Below are positions 56,488 through 64,000 of a DNA stretch of 64,000 bases, in pieces. The translations under genes and the position numbers were made by a program. Within the stretch, counting starts at the first letter, position 1, and every line of letters starts with the position of its first letter. The notes beneath the pieces were generated by a model. That model saw only the letters and a list, made by a program, of their open reading frames with translations, searched no databases and was not told where the DNA came from. The stretch is taken from positions 78,019 through 142,018 of the forward strand of contig NZ_FNNR01000005.1 in NCBI RefSeq assembly GCF_900106835.1, in the 5' to 3' direction. The stretch is from Arthrobacter sp. cf158 (lineage in GTDB: Bacteria; Actinomycetota; Actinomycetes; Actinomycetales; Micrococcaceae).

Positions 56488-58734
56488 TCATTGCGTTACC
56501 GAATCGAGATCAAGATCCCTCATCCCAGCCACGACGTGACGCCACTCTTCAGGCAAATTCGCTACGGACACGGGTTCGTTCTCCAGCGCGGAGGCGAGGT
56601 CTGAAAGAAGTCGCTGCTCGCCTGTGCGCCGGTGGAATGGAACGAACGTCCGCGCCAGTGCGGCACGTTGACCCCGGGGGAGTCGTCTCGGAGCCGCCAC
56701 GATCTTTGTGGCGAGCCCCTGAAGGTCCAGTTGTCCAGCATCGACCAATCGCATGACAGCTGCTTCGAGGTGTTGCCTGTCCATAGCCTGGACGGGCCAC
56801 ATCTCCGGCTCGCCCGGCCATTCTTCGACGGCGATGTCGAAAGCAGCAGACCGTGCTGCAGCAGAAAGCTTGGTGTCAACCCCGGACGCTTCGATCTCGG
56901 GGGCCACCCGCTGATACTCGGATACGGCCCGGGCCGGTCCACGAGCGCCACGAGGCCGATGCGGTCGAGTTCGGTGCGGCAACGCTCGTCTTCGCCCGTC
57001 CTCGGGTCATCGAGGAGCTCCTCAAGGATCGCCGCTGCCTGGGACGCGTCGCCCCCGTGGGCCAACCAAGACGCCTGAACACGGCCCGCGTGGCACAACT
57101 GCGCCCACAGCTCCTTCCGCGCTAAACGCTTCGCTTCCGCTTGCTGCAAGTCCTCCACCGCAGCCGCGATGTGTTGAACGGCCTGCTGAAAGCAGGCCTC
57201 CTCGCCGAGCGCTCGGGCGAGTTGAAGCCGTGCCTGGACGGTCAAGTCTGCCTCATCTGAGCGGATCGCCAGCTCCAGCGCTTTCGCATAGTGCTGCCGG
57301 GCTTCTGCGAACTCGCCCTGCTCTACCAAATTCAACGCCGCATGCATCCCGCCTCGATCGCCTCTCGAGAGGCGGCCCCGATCAGATCGTCTAAGTCACG
57401 TATGGTTGCCTTCATCATGCGCTGTGCCCGTTGTCGCTCCCGGGTGCTACCCATCCAGACAGCCAGTGCCCGGTAGTTCTCGAGCGTCGATCTACCCCGG
57501 AGTCCCTCTGCCTCCGCACGTCGCAGCAATGCTTCCTGAAACCAGGCACGGGCGACCTCCGGTTCTCCGGATTCGCCGCGGCGGACTGCCTCAGCGTCTC
57601 CCAGGGCTAGGTCCTCGACACCAGGCGACGCGACTTCCACATCTGTAAGAGTCTCCCAGGAGTCCACAACGGACCGAATTAGATCGCTGACTGAACCCCA
57701 GCCCTGTGGTCGAAGGTGGACACGCAATAGGGGGTCGGCGATGTCGTACCAGCTTCGTCTTCGATCTGCGCCGGCCGGAGCAGGGATATTCATGACCCAA
57801 CCGTCAGCGTGCAGCCTTGCGATCGCGCTGGCAGCCGCCTGATTCCGCACCTCGACGGCTTCAGCTATCTCCTGAACGGTTCGCGGCGCGCCCCCCCCGG
57901 GCGATCTCCAGCAGGACGCGTTGCTCGCTCGGTGCGACCCGCAGCAGGAGCGCGCTGTAGTGCGCCTTCATCAGAGCACGAAGATCGCCCTCTGCCCGGA
58001 CTAGCAGGTTCTGATCCCCTGCAGCCAAGTGCGGCCCTGTGAGCGCCCAAAATAATTGGTTCCCGAGAAAAGCGAGTTCAACCTGCCTCGACATGCGCAA
58101 GAGACCAGGGCCTATGGAGGGCGCGAGAAACCCGATGCTGGAGAGCGCGCTCAACGGCTATCTGCACACCTTCGGCCACGGTGCCCACCGGTGAGGTCTG
58201 CAGGACCTCGAACGAGGGAGCGAACTCGTCCGGAAGCACACCAAGGATAGCGGTGCCAACTACAAGAGGCCCATCCGGGGCGACCGGAAGTTCAGAGAAG
58301 GCCGGGCGGTCAGCAGCGCGGATCTGGCGAACGAGCTGATCCAAGCCCTCCACGATGATCACCAAGGGGGAGCGCTCGTTCGCGTCCCCAAGTGGCTGGA
58401 CTTTGCCATCCGCCGCCGGCTGACCGTCCGAAACCGACACAGCAGCGTCGACTGCGGCGAGGAAGTCGTCGAACGAGGAAATCCCCAGAGGACCCTGCTC
58501 CAGACGGGCAACCCGGCTCCCGCTGGCAGCAGCTGCGAGGGCCGCGGTGCCCACTGCTCTCGACTTTCCGGTACCGAAGCCACCGGTGACGAAGGTGTGG
58601 TTCTTGAAGCGCCCCTCGATGAAGCCGGTGACGGTTCCCACGAGGCGGTCGTCCAGAAGTGCTTCGACCGAGGACCGGCGGCCTTCGGATTCGAAATCGA
58701 CGGGTAAGCCTGACAGAGATCTTCCTGGCATCAT
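56488..58734 (-). pseudogene. STAND-type ATPase/TPR protein, frameshifted
   Basis: One long protein of roughly 740 aa is spread over several frames. 58734-58078 has Walker A GGFGTGKS (K57) and Walker B LVIIVEGLDQL. It continues in 58154-57861 (winged-helix-like, SALSSIGFLAPS onward), then 57850-57332, then TPR-like helices in 57347-56562 (LVEQGEFAEARQHYAKALEL), and a last part in 56982-56488. The joins are near 58140 (ctctcc run), at 57891-57898 (eight consecutive C; removing one restores AIARGGAPRTVQEIAE-type continuity) and at 56926-56935 (ggcccgggcc). The 57347/57332 join is a 16-nt overlap that could be two genes. Either decay, phase variation or sequencing error in GC runs. Confidence 0.75.
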
Positions 58735-58820
58735 CCCTCCAGCCGTTCACCAAGGTAACTCCACACGGCGGTGCAGTATAGCCCTTCTCGCGCGCTTCTA
58801 GTGGAAGACTATCGGGAGAA

Positions 58821-59270
58821 TCAGCGAGAAGACGTCTGATTCGAGTTGGAGACGGTCGAAGCTGCCCTCCTGACACCGCCGACGCCGTCGCGGCGGCCAT
58901 GGTCGTCACGCGCTTGAAACCGAGGAGGTTCCCGACTCGGAATCGCCGGCTGAAGCACAGCGAAGCCACGACAAACTTGGTCGAATCTCGCAACCGCCCG
59001 CGCCAGCTTCACAGCCGGCCGATGTCGTTCGATGACCGAAAAGCTACGAGTTCGGAGCTTCGTATGAGTACGGAAACGAGCCCCCGACGCGACTGGACAT
59101 GCAGTCAGTTCTGCCTCGGTTTCCCGGAACCGGATCACTTGAGGGCCCAATGTGTTGACCCCCTCCGGTCCCTTCACCACGAGGGTCCGCGCTATGGTCC
59201 TGCCCAGTTGATCCAGTTCCTGGTTGAGTCGCCGCAATTCTGCCTGCTCGAATTTGGAGCGCTTCATCAC
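58821..59270 (-). CDS. Possible helical protein upstream of the STAND gene
   Basis: Frame of up to 149 aa from GTG 59270. Residues 1-60 look coding: GC-rich third positions, a helix FEQAELRRLNQELDQLGRTI, and AGGAA upstream of the start. The second half is Arg-rich and looks random, so the gene may be shorter, frameshifted or decayed like its neighbour. 87 nt lie between it and the STAND gene. The rest of 58735-59489 shows no other gene. Confidence 0.35.
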   Translation of the reverse strand: MMKRSKFEQAELRRLNQELDQLGRTIARTLVVKGPEGVNTLGPQVIRFRETEAELTACPVASGARFRTHTKLRTRSFSVIERHRPAVKLARAVARFDQVCRGFAVLQPAIPSREPPRFQARDDHGRRDGVGGVRRAASTVSNSNQTSSR

Positions 59271-59489
59271 TTCAGGGTTCCTGTGTCAGCGCTCCTCTCC
59301 GGGAAAGGGCCAGCGACAAATCCGCACCCGATGACTGGGCACACGGACTGACGACCTACCGTGTGATGATCCCGGCAAAGCTCCGCTTTGCGGGTGTCGA
59401 ACGCACTCGCCGAGTCTCCGTCCGGATGCCTGCATTTGGTTCACTTGGTAACCTGTTCCGGCGCTGTCCGTCATGTGCAAGACAAAGCA

Positions 59490-59518
59490 CAAAGCCGCCG
59501 GCTGGGCCGACGGCTTTG
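59490..59518 (-). terminator. Hairpin after higA
   Basis: CAAAGCCG and CGGCTTTG pair over 8 bp, with extra pairing inside the 13-nt loop. On the minus strand it begins 7 nt after the higA stop and is followed by a T-containing stretch. Likely transcript end of higBA. Confidence 0.65.
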
Positions 59519-59524
59519 CAAGGT

Positions 59525-60622
59525 CTATGCGGTGTAGTTACCTGTTATATCGACACAGAGGCTGTTTCCAAACCTGTAGTCGAGATACCTGCGCCGATGC
59601 ATCTGGTGAACAGCCACCCCGGGCGAAATGCCAATTTCAGCCGCTTTTCGCTTTATCTCATGATCACGAGTCAAGCCACGGAACTCGTCTATACCCGACG
59701 TTCCGAAAAGCACGTCAAGGGCGAAGCTGTTCGCAGCCTTTTCGGCGGCGGAGTTCCGCTTTTTCTCTGTGCTGTATTCCAGATGCATCTCGCCCCTGGG
59801 GTCGTTGAGGACGTGACCTAACTCATGGAAGAGCGTCCAGATGACGAAGCCGTCCTTACCCCATCGACCTGTCTGTTGGATAACCGGAACGCGTTTGTCG
59901 ATCCAACGAGTCATTCCCAAGAGGGGAAAATTCTTGGGAGATTCCACTACCAGAAATAGAACCCCGACCTCAGCCAGCATGTCGGCAATGTCCCGAAGCA
60001 TTGTCGCGTCGGGGCGGGAAGCCCGCTCGCGCAAATTCGGCAATGCGAGACGAAGTTGGCTGGCGTCGTATGTAAAACGGCGCCCAAGTTCGAATGCTTC
60101 GGTCAATTCTGCCGCGCGTAGCCAAGTGGTTAGCAGCGTCTGGTTGATCGTGGAGCCTGCCTCCTTGAGTGCAGCCAGTGCGTAGTCGCCCTGGGACGCG
60201 GACTCATGAAGGTGCGTATAGGCCTCCCAGGTTCCACAGCGGTGAAATGCTAGAAAGTCCGACACCAGTTGTCCGGGAGATCTAAGCGTCGCGGTTGTGA
60301 TCCCCAGGGACCGCAGGTAAGTCGTTGCATTAGCGTCGATTTTCTCGGCGTGTTTTGCGAGGTCTTCCTGGTCTGCCAAGCGTGCGAGATCCGCGCGATA
60401 CGCTGATTCGTAGCGAAGCCATGATCCAGCCGGGATGCCCACAACTCTTTCCAGCCTGATGGCGGTTTCATGGGTGATGGGCGCGCGTCCATTGACGATC
60501 TCGTTTACTTGTTTTCGGCTACATCCCAAGAGGTCGGCAACGTGTTGCTGGGACAATCCCTGGTCTTCAATCCATTCCTCCAGGTATTCGCCCGGAGCAA
60601 CGGCGTAGTTGGTCGCGGTCAT
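59525..60622 (-). CDS. higA: HigA-type antitoxin fused to an ImmA/IrrE metallopeptidase
   Basis: 365 aa. An N-terminal XRE/HigA helix-turn-helix (about 12-60, LSQQHVADLLGCSRKQVNEI). A C-terminal ImmA/IrrE-like domain has zinc motif HELGH at 266-270 and a later acidic helix (AAEKAANSFALDVL). Simple HigA antitoxins are near 100 aa; this long form is a common variant. It should repress its own promoter and neutralise the HigB-like toxin encoded 11 nt upstream. Whether the protease domain controls antitoxin stability is unknown. Ends 7 nt before a hairpin. Confidence 0.88.
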   Translation of the reverse strand: MTATNYAVAPGEYLEEWIEDQGLSQQHVADLLGCSRKQVNEIVNGRAPITHETAIRLERVVGIPAGSWLRYESAYRADLARLADQEDLAKHAEKIDANATTYLRSLGITTATLRSPGQLVSDFLAFHRCGTWEAYTHLHESASQGDYALAALKEAGSTINQTLLTTWLRAAELTEAFELGRRFTYDASQLRLALPNLRERASRPDATMLRDIADMLAEVGVLFLVVESPKNFPLLGMTRWIDKRVPVIQQTGRWGKDGFVIWTLFHELGHVLNDPRGEMHLEYSTEKKRNSAAEKAANSFALDVLFGTSGIDEFRGLTRDHEIKRKAAEIGISPGVAVHQMHRRRYLDYRFGNSLCVDITGNYTA

Positions 60623-60633
60623 GGCTTCTCCTC

Positions 60634-60948
60634 TCAGTGATCGTAGTGGTTGGAGATCTCGATGGCGGTGACTGTCACGGCTGATTCGGGATCTTCGGCG
60701 TTCTCAGGGCGAATCAGGAGTCGATAGTTGGCGCTCAACTTCCCGGCCCAATATCCATCGAGATTTGCAGTAAGGGGGTGCCACTTTCCAAGTGGGTCGT
60801 GGTTGGCCAGTTCCCCGACGGACTCGGCTGTCTCAAGGGCGTTGATTCGCAGTTTTAGTTTTCCGGCGACATCTTCGCGTTTCCTGCGCATCTCACGTTC
60901 GTCAGTACAAAGCTTCTTGAACTTCGAATCTTCATAAATAACTTCCAA
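60634..60948 (-). CDS. higB: HigB/RelE-type toxin
   Basis: 104 aa. The RelE/HigB fold is visible: N-terminal helices (KFKKLCTDEREMRRKREDVAGKL), LANHDPLGKWHPLTANLDG and the core strands YWAGKLSANYRLLI ending with EISNHYDH, the family C-terminus. These toxins cleave mRNA at the ribosome. Toxin gene first, antitoxin second, as in higBA systems. The promoter region of 74 nt is shared with the divergent KAP NTPase. Confidence 0.85.
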   Translation of the reverse strand: MEVIYEDSKFKKLCTDEREMRRKREDVAGKLKLRINALETAESVGELANHDPLGKWHPLTANLDGYWAGKLSANYRLLIRPENAEDPESAVTVTAIEISNHYDH

Positions 60949-60989
60949 GGTGTCACCGATCTCGTTACAGTCTAACGCAGGAACTTTGA

Positions 60990-60998
60990 GTATGATAC
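60990..60998. promoter_or_regulatory. Divergent promoter/operator between higBA and the KAP gene
   Basis: TATGAT at 60991-60996 is a good -10 for the KAP gene, about 26 nt before its ATG. It sits in the 9-bp palindrome GTATGATAC. On the minus strand TAGACT about 25 nt before higB could be its -10. Binding of HigA here would act on both genes. The -35 boxes are weak. Inferred from sequence alone. Confidence 0.4.
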
Positions 60999-61022
60999 CT
61001 GTTGGACGGCCGGTGGGGTGAC

Positions 61023-63266
61023 ATGACGATGACTACGGTTAGCGGCCGGATCCACTTGGCGTTGCCTTCGGCGAGGAACTTCGGCGAATCATCCACCTTG
61101 ACTCGAAAGCTTGGTATGAACGACTTTTCTGCATTGTATGGAGACGACCCGCTAGTCGGGACTGACCAGGACGCTGATCGCGGTGGACTGGTTTCACGGC
61201 TGACAAAGTCCCTGGATCTGATGACACGGCGGACTGAGAGTGCTGTGATTGCGCTGGTCGGGCCGTGGGGCAGCGGAAAGTCAACCGTACTTAATTCTGT
61301 TGAGGCCGCATTGCGCAACGGAGGATCGTGGCGTACGGCCCGGTACAACCCGTGGTCATATTCCTCTTTGGAAGCTGCTATTCCGGGCTTTTTCGCCGAG
61401 CTTACAGCGACGCTTCCTGAGGAGTTCCGGAAAAAAAGTAAGCGCAAGACGATTGGTTCCTGGATTTCCAAGGCCGCGCCGATGGGAAGCCTGGGGTCAA
61501 TCGCTGGAGTAGATGCTTCCGGGGCCCTCAAGGTGGTGGCTGATCTCGTCGCAGGAGAGGAGAGTCCGGAACAGCTGAGGGCCAAGGTCGCAGCGGATTT
61601 GCGTACTCTGGACAAGCCGGTCTTGATGCTCATTGATGATCTCGACAGGCTGGGACCCGATGAGCTGTTGACGACTTTCAAACTCGTGCGAATGCTCGGT
61701 CGGCTACCGAACGTTTACTACTTGCTCTGCTACGACGAAGCGACTTTGATAGACGTGCTTTGCCGCACCGGACTCGTGGATGACGACCCTAGCCGTGCCC
61801 GGGCGTACTTGGAGAAAATGATCCAATTGCGTCTGGATATACCCACGATGCGCGTGGGGGAGCAGCTTGAGCTTGTGAACCTCGTCTTGGGTGAGGTGCA
61901 GAAGAACCACGGACTTGAGCTTGTTCCGTCTGAGTCGAACCGGCTCTCGACGATGTGGCGCGAATCCATGCGGACGTACTTGTCACAACCCAGGGCTGTA
62001 AAGCGCCTGTTCACACAGGTCGATGCGACCTGGGCTGAAGTGCACGGGGAAGTAGATTTCCCTGATTTCGTCGCGACAACGTTCATTCGCACCTTTGAGC
62101 CGTCAGTTTTCACCCTCATTGAGGAACACGAAGCGGAGCTGCTGGGCTTTAGCGACAAGTGGACTGACGAGACAGGCACGGCCAAGATTGGACGATGGCA
62201 CCAGTACCTGGAAGACCTAAAAGTCCGCCATCCAGAAAAGATTTTGAATCTGCTGGCCCACTTGTTCCTGCCCCTGAAAGGTGCCCAGACAGGTACAACT
62301 CCCGGCCACGAAGCCCGTCTGGACCTGGGTCGACGGAACGGCGTGGGACACGAGGACTATTTCCATAGGTACACTCAAATCGGCGTTCCCCAGGATGATC
62401 TCTCGAATGGCAAAGTGGCCGAAGCGTTGGGTCACATGAGGGAAGGGCGACAAGGCCCGGCTGTGAACCTAATGGAGAGTTTCATCTCCAAGGATGCAAA
62501 CATGGTCGTCCAGAAAATCATGAAACATGATGTCCGTGATCTCCCCCTCGGACCACTGGCGCTCATGATGGCCCGGCAATACGACGTGATCGGTAGTGAG
62601 GGTGCTGGCATTTTGGCGGCTCCGCCGTCGTTTGCGCTCCTGACCCTGGGTCGGCATTTGTTTGCTGCTGCGACGGCTGAAGTGGCTCTTCCGCTGTTGG
62701 CAACTTGCAGCACAACGTCATCAGGTCTTGCCCTCGTCGCGGACCTTTTGAGGGAGTTCAGCAAATCAGTTCACAATGGGACGGCACCTGACTGGCTGCA
62801 GGAAGCCAAAAATCAGGCGACTGCCGACATAGAGGACCAGTTCCGAAAGCTTGTGCCTCAGGCACCAGACCAGGAGATTGAACGGGCTCTCAGGAACATT
62901 TGGGCCATGAGAGACTTTTCTGCCCACCAGCGCGCTAAGGACCTCCTTTGGGAACTCATCAATAGCGACCGAGGGTGGACCGTGGCATCCTTTATCGCCA
63001 TGTTGTATCCAATCGGCCAGGACGCTGAGGGCAAGTGGATGATCGACAGGTACAACCTGTCTGCCGAAAAGATCGATAGCTTGCTGGGTTTCGAGGAGAC
63101 GGTGGCGGCGGTGCAGCTACTGGAATCTCCAAGCGGTGTTCCTGGTGTCCTGACGAGGTATGAGGAGCGACCCTCCTTGGCGGTTCGCGCGGCGTGCGTT
63201 CGGGAGGACGTTCTTCAGTTGGCGGATGATATGAGAGTATCCAGTCTGGCCCCCGGTGAGCTTTAG
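61023..63266 (+). CDS. KAP-family P-loop NTPase
   Basis: 747 aa. Walker A GPWGSGKST (80-88, K86) and Walker B LMLIDDLDRLG near 200-210, followed by LPNVYYLLCYDE, the typical KAP pattern. The motif spacing fits, and a segment between them (about 115-180) replaces the usual membrane insert without clear membrane helices. Residues 350-747 are helical and unassigned. ATG 61023 has GGTGGGG upstream; TTG 61002 is possible. KAP NTPases often occur on mobile elements and several related large NTPases act in phage defence. It shares its promoter region with higBA. Confidence 0.85.
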   Translation: MTMTTVSGRIHLALPSARNFGESSTLTRKLGMNDFSALYGDDPLVGTDQDADRGGLVSRLTKSLDLMTRRTESAVIALVGPWGSGKSTVLNSVEAALRNGGSWRTARYNPWSYSSLEAAIPGFFAELTATLPEEFRKKSKRKTIGSWISKAAPMGSLGSIAGVDASGALKVVADLVAGEESPEQLRAKVAADLRTLDKPVLMLIDDLDRLGPDELLTTFKLVRMLGRLPNVYYLLCYDEATLIDVLCRTGLVDDDPSRARAYLEKMIQLRLDIPTMRVGEQLELVNLVLGEVQKNHGLELVPSESNRLSTMWRESMRTYLSQPRAVKRLFTQVDATWAEVHGEVDFPDFVATTFIRTFEPSVFTLIEEHEAELLGFSDKWTDETGTAKIGRWHQYLEDLKVRHPEKILNLLAHLFLPLKGAQTGTTPGHEARLDLGRRNGVGHEDYFHRYTQIGVPQDDLSNGKVAEALGHMREGRQGPAVNLMESFISKDANMVVQKIMKHDVRDLPLGPLALMMARQYDVIGSEGAGILAAPPSFALLTLGRHLFAAATAEVALPLLATCSTTSSGLALVADLLREFSKSVHNGTAPDWLQEAKNQATADIEDQFRKLVPQAPDQEIERALRNIWAMRDFSAHQRAKDLLWELINSDRGWTVASFIAMLYPIGQDAEGKWMIDRYNLSAEKIDSLLGFEETVAAVQLLESPSGVPGVLTRYEERPSLAVRAACVREDVLQLADDMRVSSLAPGEL

Positions 63267-63591
63267 CTTCACGGAATCTTGACCTTCAATGGTCAGGGAG
63301 ACACAGCGAGGGACCCACCCCTTTCGCCAACAGTGAGCGGGGACTCTGCTCTTGGGTGGGTCCGTCGGCACACGAGCAAGTGAGATGGGCGCAGACATGG
63401 GTCCATCGACATTCTGCTGGCATGGAGGAAATTGCCAACCGCCCGTGACTGCCGTCTAAAGACGCCGGAGCCACAGATCGCTCGCCTAAGGCGAGCTGGG
63501 CGAGCGGTCATGTCGTCCCCTCACTCTCCACCCATGAAGTCGTGAGCTCAATCAGCTCATTCCATTGGAAGACGACTGGATGGAGCACCAG
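63267..63591. other. Intergenic stretch, 325 nt, with hairpins
   Basis: GGACCCACCC at 63311-63320 pairs with GGGTGGGTCC at 63354-63363 (10 bp, long loop) and may help end the KAP transcript. CTCGCC/GGCGAG forms a small hairpin at 63481-63495. No gene was recognised. It is the junction between the cargo and the second transfer-like segment. Confidence 0.5.
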
Positions 63592-63879
63592 ATGGTACTG
63601 GCAGCGGTGGATCCTGGGATCACACCAAACGCAAACTTTCCCTTTCTTGAGTCCCTCAAGCAGATCGGCGGCGGCATCCTCGTCGGCGCCTTCATCGTCA
63701 TCGCGATCGTGGCGATCATTGGAGCCGCAATGCTGTTGGCCGGCAAGCTGAGCCAATCCTCGAGACTCGCCTCAGGCGGTGGGGTGATCCTGTTGTGGAC
63801 AGGCCCGGTCGCGGCGATCCTCGGCGGCATCAACGGATACATACTCTGGTCTCAGACGGCCTTTCCGTTGGGCTTCTAA
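63592..63879 (+). CDS. Small membrane protein, probable conjugation module
   Basis: 95 aa from ATG 63592, which has GGAG 7 nt upstream; the frame also has starts at 63565 (TTG) and 63580. Two long membrane helices (about 26-52 and 61-84) with a short polar loop. The layout is that of VirB2/pilin-like or DUF6112-type small proteins encoded directly before a large membrane transfer protein in actinobacterial conjugative elements. The next gene, starting 12 nt later, fits that order. Assigned mainly by position. Confidence 0.6.
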   Translation: MVLAAVDPGITPNANFPFLESLKQIGGGILVGAFIVIAIVAIIGAAMLLAGKLSQSSRLASGGGVILLWTGPVAAILGGINGYILWSQTAFPLGF

Positions 63880-63891
63880 CCGCGCGCGATC

Positions 63892-64000
63892 ATGCCCATC
63901 GAGTGTGACCTCAACGGTTGGTGGCCGCCGGGTTGTGGACTGGTTTCCCAGGCCAACGAAGGCGTCCAGGGTTCCATCACTTCAATCTTCGCCAACCTCC
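63892..64000 (+). CDS. Probable membrane transfer protein (TrbL/VirB6-like), partial
   Basis: The first 36 codons only: begins MPIECDLNGWWPPGCG, then a helical segment (VQGSITSIFANL), still open at the window end. A Cys-containing short N-terminus before a membrane region is seen in large integral membrane proteins of actinobacterial conjugative elements. No ribosome binding site is obvious. Assignment from position and N-terminal character only. Confidence 0.4.
   Translation, partial: MPIECDLNGWWPPGCGLVSQANEGVQGSITSIFANL

Larger units (their letters stand above)
31588..64000 (+). mobile_element. Integrative (probably conjugative) element in tRNA-Leu, right end outside window
   Basis: The region starts at tRNA-Leu(CAA) with a phage-type integrase. 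It replaces the ordered housekeeping operons with regulators, TA genes, NTPases and membrane or cell-wall proteins typical of integrative elements. Conjugation-like genes occur at 43234-45056 (membrane-anchored protein, NlpC/P60 hydrolase) and 63592-64000 (small membrane protein, membrane transfer protein). Several regions (for example 33.3-37 kb) look less GC-rich by eye than the core. Neither a relaxase nor a coupling ATPase was identified in the window, so conjugation is an inference. Confidence 0.75.

Noticed and set aside
58310..58993. 227-codon minus-strand frame over the STAND gene start
   Set aside because: Out of frame with the Walker A and B motifs; random-looking sequence.
31613..64000. 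attR copy of the tRNA-Leu end, CRISPR arrays, transposase genes
   Set aside because: Searched by eye; no second tRNA-Leu 3' segment, regularly spaced repeats or transposase motifs were found in the window.

Overview
The window comes from a high-GC actinobacterium. Gene content and order (def-fmt-rsmB-rpe-rib, his, trp-lgt-gltBD-pyk, pdtaR) and the protein sequences look like Arthrobacter/Paenarthrobacter (Micrococcaceae). That placement is an inference from gene order and protein character, since no search was possible.

Layout. 1-690: four tRNA genes, with Gly-Cys-Val(GAC) on the minus strand and Val(CAC) on the plus strand. 889-2655: a secreted repeat protein. 3002-31332: a conserved chromosomal block. 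It holds formyl-methionine processing (def, fmt), rsmB and rpe, then an FMN-riboswitch-controlled riboflavin operon (ribM/pnuX-ribD-ribE-ribB-ribA-ribH), hisE-hisG-hisF, and hisI-trpE-(two small membrane proteins)-trpC-trpB-trpA-lgt. gltBD, pyk and the ANTAR response regulator pdtaR follow. Most of these genes overlap by 1-8 nt or are a few nt apart.

31531-64000: an integrated mobile element whose right end lies beyond the window. A tRNA-Leu(CAA) gene is followed at once by a tyrosine integrase. The element carries a YobI-like membrane NTPase and a regulatory cluster (HTH, ImmA/IrrE protease, MAB_1171c-like membrane protein, two EspR-like regulators, two winged-helix proteins, a sigma-like factor). 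It also carries the first part of what looks like a conjugation module (membrane-anchored protein, NlpC/P60 wall hydrolase). The module seems to resume only at 63.6 kb with two more membrane proteins, the last cut by the window end.

Between these two conjugation segments sits about 18 kb of cargo. Its core is a plus-strand operon: von Willebrand A (TerY-like) protein, PP2C phosphatase, protein kinase, a 1033-aa FtsK/HerA-type ATPase, a coiled-coil protein with a ParB/sulfiredoxin-like C-terminus, and a small helical protein. A multi-pass membrane protein is divergent from it. Facing it is a minus-strand group: a small helical-hairpin protein, a transglutaminase-like protein, and a STAND-type ATPase/TPR gene broken by frameshifts. 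A HigBA-type toxin-antitoxin pair and a KAP NTPase complete the cargo.

The VWA-phosphatase-kinase set matches the known TerY-P triad. Its combination with the FtsK-like ATPase, the ParB/Srx-like coiled-coil protein, a transglutaminase and a STAND ATPase is the best candidate here for an incompletely described system, possibly for defence or inter-bacterial conflict. No CRISPR array, rRNA or insertion sequence was seen.
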